From contig CALDPL010000491.1 in NCBI GenBank assembly GCA_937911965.1, positions 1 to 7,054 on the forward strand: DNA of 7,054 nucleotides, in the 5' to 3' direction. Source of the stretch: an uncultured Allomuricauda sp. Lineage in GTDB: Bacteria; Bacteroidota; Bacteroidia; Flavobacteriales; Flavobacteriaceae. Numbering within the stretch: position 1 is the stretch's first letter; each line of letters begins with the position of its first letter. Shown here piece by piece: positions 4,403 through 7,054 of this stretch. Position numbers and translations under genes: made by a program. The notes under the pieces are model-generated. The model was not told where the DNA came from and searched no databases. It saw only the letters and a program-made list of their open reading frames with translations.

Positions 4403-5725
4403 ATGAATATTACCAAAGAGCAGATCGACGATCTCAATGCCGTTGTAAAGGTTGCCATCAGCAAGGAAGATTACCAGGATAAAGTAGATCAGGTCCTTAA
4501 GGACTACAAAAGACAGGCCAATATACCCGGGTTCAGAAAGGGACAGGTCCCCATGGGGCTGATCAAAAAACAGTACGGAAAGGCCGTGTTGGTGGACGAG
4601 GTGAACAAATTGTTGCAGGACAATCTGGGAAAATACCTCAGTGAGGAAAAGCTCGATGTGCTCGGTAATCCCCTGCCCAAGCAGCAGGAGGACTTCGACT
4701 GGGACAGGGAACCCTTGGATTTTGAGTTTGAACTTGGCCTGGCGCCCAGTTTTGAACTGCAGTTGAAAACTAAAAAAGCAGTCACCCACTACAAGATAAT
4801 CGCCGACAAAAAGATGATTCAGGAGCAGGTGGACCGCATCCAAAAACAATACGGAAAAATCGTTTCCAAGAACGAGGTGGGCAAAAAGGACGAGGTCAAT
4901 GGTACCTTCTCCAACGAAGCCGAGGACATCGATCAAAGGAGTACCATCGAAATTGGGGAATTAAAGGGCAAAAAGGCCCTGGAGGCCCTATTGGGCAAAA
5001 AAGTGGGGGACCAAGTGACCCTTTCCACCAAAGGCCTGTTCAAGGAAGATTACCAACTTTCCTCCGCCCTGGGCATCGGTAGGGAAAAGGCCGAAAAATT
5101 GAACATCGAGGTGAATTTCACCATTGAGGAAATCAACGAAAGGGAGCCCGCGGCTCTGGACCAAGAGCTCTTCGACAAGCTCTTTGGCAAGGATGTGGTC
5201 AAAAGTGAAAAGGAACTCAAGGACAAGATCAAGGAGGATTCCGAACAACAGTTCGAACAACAGTCCGACCAAAAGCTCCTGAACGACATCACCGAAAAAT
5301 TGATCGAGGACACCAAATTCGAACTGCCGGGGGAATTCCTGAAAAAATGGATCCAGATCTCAGGGGAGGAACCCCTGACCGAGGAGCAGGCCAAGGAAGA
5401 GTTCGAACGCTCCGAAAAGGGACTGCGCTACCAACTGATCGAAGGCAAGATCATATCGGAGCACAACCTGCAGGTGGAATTCGACGAACTCAAGGAATTT
5501 GCCAAGGGCTTTGTCAAGTCGCAGATGGCCCAATACGGCCATTTGGACCCCCAGGAGGAGGAACTTGAAAACATCGCGGTGCGGGTGCTCTCCAACCAGG
5601 ATGAGGTCAGAAGGCTGTCCGAACAATTGATGAGCCGGAAACTTCTGGACCTCTTTAAGGAGAAGGCCAACCTCAAGGTCAAGGAGGTTTCCTATGACGA
5701 TTTTATCAAGGAGGCCTACAGCTAG
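4403..5725 (+). CDS. tig: Trigger factor, ribosome-associated chaperone
   Basis: Trigger factor binds at the ribosome exit tunnel and shields nascent chains. The 440 residues compare with 432 in E. coli. Residues 1 to about 115 form the ribosome-binding domain, with the signature GFRKGQVP at 43-50 (family pattern GFRxGxxP). Residues about 155-248 occupy the place of the FKBP-type prolyl isomerase domain, but I do not find the IPGFE-like core expected there (the aligned part reads KKALEALLGKKVGD), so isomerase activity is doubtful. From about 250 to the end is the highly charged helical substrate-binding domain, rich in Lys, Glu and Gln. The ATG at 4403 fits the family's N-terminus. It stands upstream of clpP and clpX, the same order as in many bacteria, and is followed by a strong terminator. 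Confidence 0.95.
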   Translation: MNITKEQIDDLNAVVKVAISKEDYQDKVDQVLKDYKRQANIPGFRKGQVPMGLIKKQYGKAVLVDEVNKLLQDNLGKYLSEEKLDVLGNPLPKQQEDFDWDREPLDFEFELGLAPSFELQLKTKKAVTHYKIIADKKMIQEQVDRIQKQYGKIVSKNEVGKKDEVNGTFSNEAEDIDQRSTIEIGELKGKKALEALLGKKVGDQVTLSTKGLFKEDYQLSSALGIGREKAEKLNIEVNFTIEEINEREPAALDQELFDKLFGKDVVKSEKELKDKIKEDSEQQFEQQSDQKLLNDITEKLIEDTKFELPGEFLKKWIQISGEEPLTEEQAKEEFERSEKGLRYQLIEGKIISEHNLQVEFDELKEFAKGFVKSQMAQYGHLDPQEEELENIAVRVLSNQDEVRRLSEQLMSRKLLDLFKEKANLKVKEVSYDDFIKEAYS

Positions 5726-5728
5726 GAT

Positions 5729-5756
5729 TTGGCTAATTGAAAAATAAGTATCTTTA
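5729..5756 (+). promoter_or_regulatory. Candidate clpP promoter, overlapping the tig terminator
   Basis: TTG (5729-5731) lies 17 bases before TATCTTTA (5749-5756), one mismatch from TAnnTTTG. Transcription would start near 5761-5763, inside the left arm of the terminator stem that begins at 5758. No other promoter fits between the terminator and the clpP ATG. Confidence 0.35.
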
Positions 5757-5757
5757 C

Positions 5758-5794
5758 GCTGCCGAAATCCTCATTTTTCGGCAGCCTTTTTTTT
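5758..5794 (+). terminator. Strong intrinsic terminator between tig and clpP
   Basis: GCTGCCGAAA (5758-5767) and TTTCGGCAGC (5776-5785) make a perfect 10-bp stem with an 8-base loop. A run of eight T residues (5787-5794) follows. It begins 32 bases after the tig stop and ends 23 bases before clpP. Confidence 0.92.
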
Positions 5795-5817
5795 AAGCAA
5801 AAAGCAAAATAGATCCT

Positions 5818-6507
5818 ATGGATTACGGAAAAGAATTCAAAAAATACGCCACCGGCCACCACGGGTTGAGCAGCATGCACTACGACCAGATTATGAGCAG
5901 CATGTATCCGGTGAACATGACGCCCAACATCATCGAGGAACGGCAATTGAACGCCATAGCCATGGATGTGTTCTCCCGCCTGATGATGGATCGCATCATC
6001 TTTTTGGGAACCGGGATCAACGACCAAGTGGCCAATATAGTACAGGCACAACTGCTCTTTTTGGCCAGTGCCGACGCCTCCAAGGACATACAGATCTATA
6101 TCAATTCCCCGGGGGGAAGCGTCTATGCCGGACTGGGCATCTACGATACCATGCAGTTCATCAAGCCCGATGTGGCCACGATCTGTACCGGGGTCGCCGC
6201 ATCGATGGCCGCCATATTGTTGTGTGCCGGGGAAAAGGGAAAAAGGAGCGGCCTGGTGCATTCCAGGGTGATGATCCACCAACCCCTATCGGGGGCCCAG
6301 GGCCAGGCCAGCGATATTGAGATCGCCGCCAAGGAGGTCCTCAAGATCAAGGACGAGCTCTACCAGATCATTGCGAACCATTCCGGCCAAAGCCTGGAAA
6401 AGGTGAACGAGGACAGCGACCGGGATTTCTGGATGAAGGCCGAAGAGGCCAAGAAATACGGGATGATCGATGAGGTTTTGGAACGTGACAAGACCTCAAA
6501 AGGCTAA
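5818..6507 (+). CDS. clpP: ATP-dependent Clp protease proteolytic subunit ClpP
   Basis: ClpP forms the tetradecameric serine-protease chamber that degrades substrates fed by ClpX or ClpA/ClpC ATPases in the cytosol. The protein has 229 residues; the first 30 or so are an N-terminal extension likely removed by self-processing. The catalytic triad is Ser129 (GVAASMAA), His154 (RVMIHQP) and Asp203 (DSDRDFW); the His-to-Asp distance of 49 residues equals that in E. coli. The oxyanion-side motif NSPGGSVYAGL (96-106) and the handle-region motif GAQGQASDIEI (159-169) are intact. Around the serine the usual GQAASMGA reads GVAASMAA, a conservative change. The gene follows tig after a strong terminator and precedes clpX by 83 bases, so protease and unfoldase are adjacent. 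Confidence 0.97.
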   Translation: MDYGKEFKKYATGHHGLSSMHYDQIMSSMYPVNMTPNIIEERQLNAIAMDVFSRLMMDRIIFLGTGINDQVANIVQAQLLFLASADASKDIQIYINSPGGSVYAGLGIYDTMQFIKPDVATICTGVAASMAAILLCAGEKGKRSGLVHSRVMIHQPLSGAQGQASDIEIAAKEVLKIKDELYQIIANHSGQSLEKVNEDSDRDFWMKAEEAKKYGMIDEVLERDKTSKG

Positions 6508-6527
6508 ATTTTTACAAAATCCACTGT

Positions 6528-6555
6528 TTGGCACGGACCAAATCCATTATTTTTG
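6528..6555 (+). promoter_or_regulatory. Candidate clpX promoter
   Basis: TTG (6528-6530) is 17 bases before TATTTTTG (6548-6555), a perfect TAnnTTTG element, in the 83-base gap between clpP and clpX. It would allow clpX to be expressed apart from clpP. No terminator is visible after clpP, so read-through from clpP is also likely. Confidence 0.55.
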
Positions 6556-6590
6556 TTTCCAAGGGGTCAAATACGGAATATTGATGTAGT

Positions 6591-7054
6591 ATGGCAAAGG
6601 AAAATTTGGAATGTTCTTTTTGTGGCAGAAAAAAACCGGAGACCAATCTGTTGATCGCCGGCCTGGACGCCCATATCTGCGATCGTTGCATTGAACAGGC
6701 CCACAGTATAGTTGCGGAAGAATCCAAGCAATCCAAGAACCAGGACCTAAGTGCTGAACTGGTCCTGAAAAAGCCCATGGAAATCCATGACTTTTTGGAC
6801 AGTTTTGTCATTGGACAGGAACGGACCAAAAGGGTGATGGCGGTGGCCGTGTACAATCACTACAAAAGGCTGCTGCAATCCAAGGGCAAGGACGATGGGG
6901 TGGAGATCCAAAAGAGCAACATCATCATGGTGGGGCAGACCGGGACCGGGAAGACCCTGATCGCAAAGACCATAGCACGCATGCTCAATGTTCCCTTGGC
7001 CATAGTGGATGCCACGGTGCTCACCGAGGCCGGCTATGTGGGGGAAGATGTGGA
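6591..7054 (+). CDS. clpX: ATP-dependent Clp protease ATP-binding subunit ClpX (partial, 3' end off the right edge)
   Basis: ClpX is the AAA+ hexameric unfoldase that recognises tagged substrates and threads them into ClpP. The window holds the first 154 codons, about one third of a usual ClpX. Residues 8-33 are the four-cysteine zinc-binding domain (CSFC at 8-11, CDRC at 30-33), used for dimerisation and for binding substrates and adaptors. The AAA+ domain follows: an FVIGQE motif at 72-77, Walker A GQTGTGKT at 115-122 and the pore loop GYVG at 148-151 in [10 protein letters not shown]. The Walker A has Gln where many ClpX have Pro. Walker B, the ClpP-binding IGF loop and the sensor motifs lie beyond the edge. 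The ATG at 6591 is supported by the [12 protein letters not shown] start; the upstream ATG at 6584 meets a stop at once. Confidence 0.97.
   Translation, partial: MAKENLECSFCGRKKPETNLLIAGLDAHICDRCIEQAHSIVAEESKQSKNQDLSAELVLKKPMEIHDFLDSFVIGQERTKRVMAVAVYNHYKRLLQSKGKDDGVEIQKSNIIMVGQTGTGKTLIAKTIARMLNVPLAIVDATVLTEAGYVGEDV

Noticed and set aside
1..7054. CRISPR arrays, tRNA or rRNA genes, insertion sequences, toxin-antitoxin or defence genes.
   Set aside because: I read both strands and found no repeat-spacer pattern, no cloverleaf sequence, no transposase and no such protein families. The only notable repeat is the 19-bp pair in the SGNH gene.

Overview
This window looks like the chromosome of a comparatively GC-rich member of the Flavobacteriaceae (Bacteroidota). 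The genus cannot be fixed; a Robiginitalea-like genome would fit. Supporting signs are the gene content and order (CBS-domain gene divergent from pdxJ, then a hydrolase; trigger factor-clpP-clpX), a lipoprotein of a flavobacterial SGNH family, weak Shine-Dalgarno sequences, and several promoters of the Bacteroidota type (TTG about 17-20 bases before TAnnTTTG).

Layout. Bases 1-483 hold the 5' part of a minus-strand CBS-domain gene that runs off the left edge. It is divergent from pdxJ (570-1286, vitamin B6 synthesis), which overlaps by one base an alpha/beta-hydrolase gene (1286-2056). A 213-base gap follows, with a palindrome plus T-run, a very good promoter and a long hairpin-rich leader. 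It precedes an SGNH/GDSL-type lipoprotein gene (2270-3888) whose reading frame is broken by a 95-base insertion bounded by a perfect 19-base direct repeat. After a strong terminator comes a small four-helix membrane protein (3961-4302). The right third is the proteostasis cluster: tig (4403-5725), a strong terminator, clpP (5818-6507) and the start of clpX (6591 to beyond the right edge).

How the genes relate. Trigger factor handles nascent chains, and ClpX with ClpP unfolds and degrades proteins; the conserved order suggests coordinated expression, although each of the three genes has a candidate promoter of its own. pdxJ and the hydrolase are probably co-transcribed. The SGNH gene appears to be a separate unit with its own promoter and terminator. 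No intergenic stretch exceeds 300 bases.

Most notable point. Removing exactly 95 bases (2618-2712) restores one continuous 507-residue SGNH lipoprotein. The 76 non-repeated bases of the insertion are about 74% G+C and rich in CpG, unlike the surroundings. A recent disabling insertion or an assembly artefact is most likely; recoding is a less likely but testable alternative. Apart from this, the window is an ordinary core-genome region, and I see no evidence for a new defence, mobile or CRISPR-like system.
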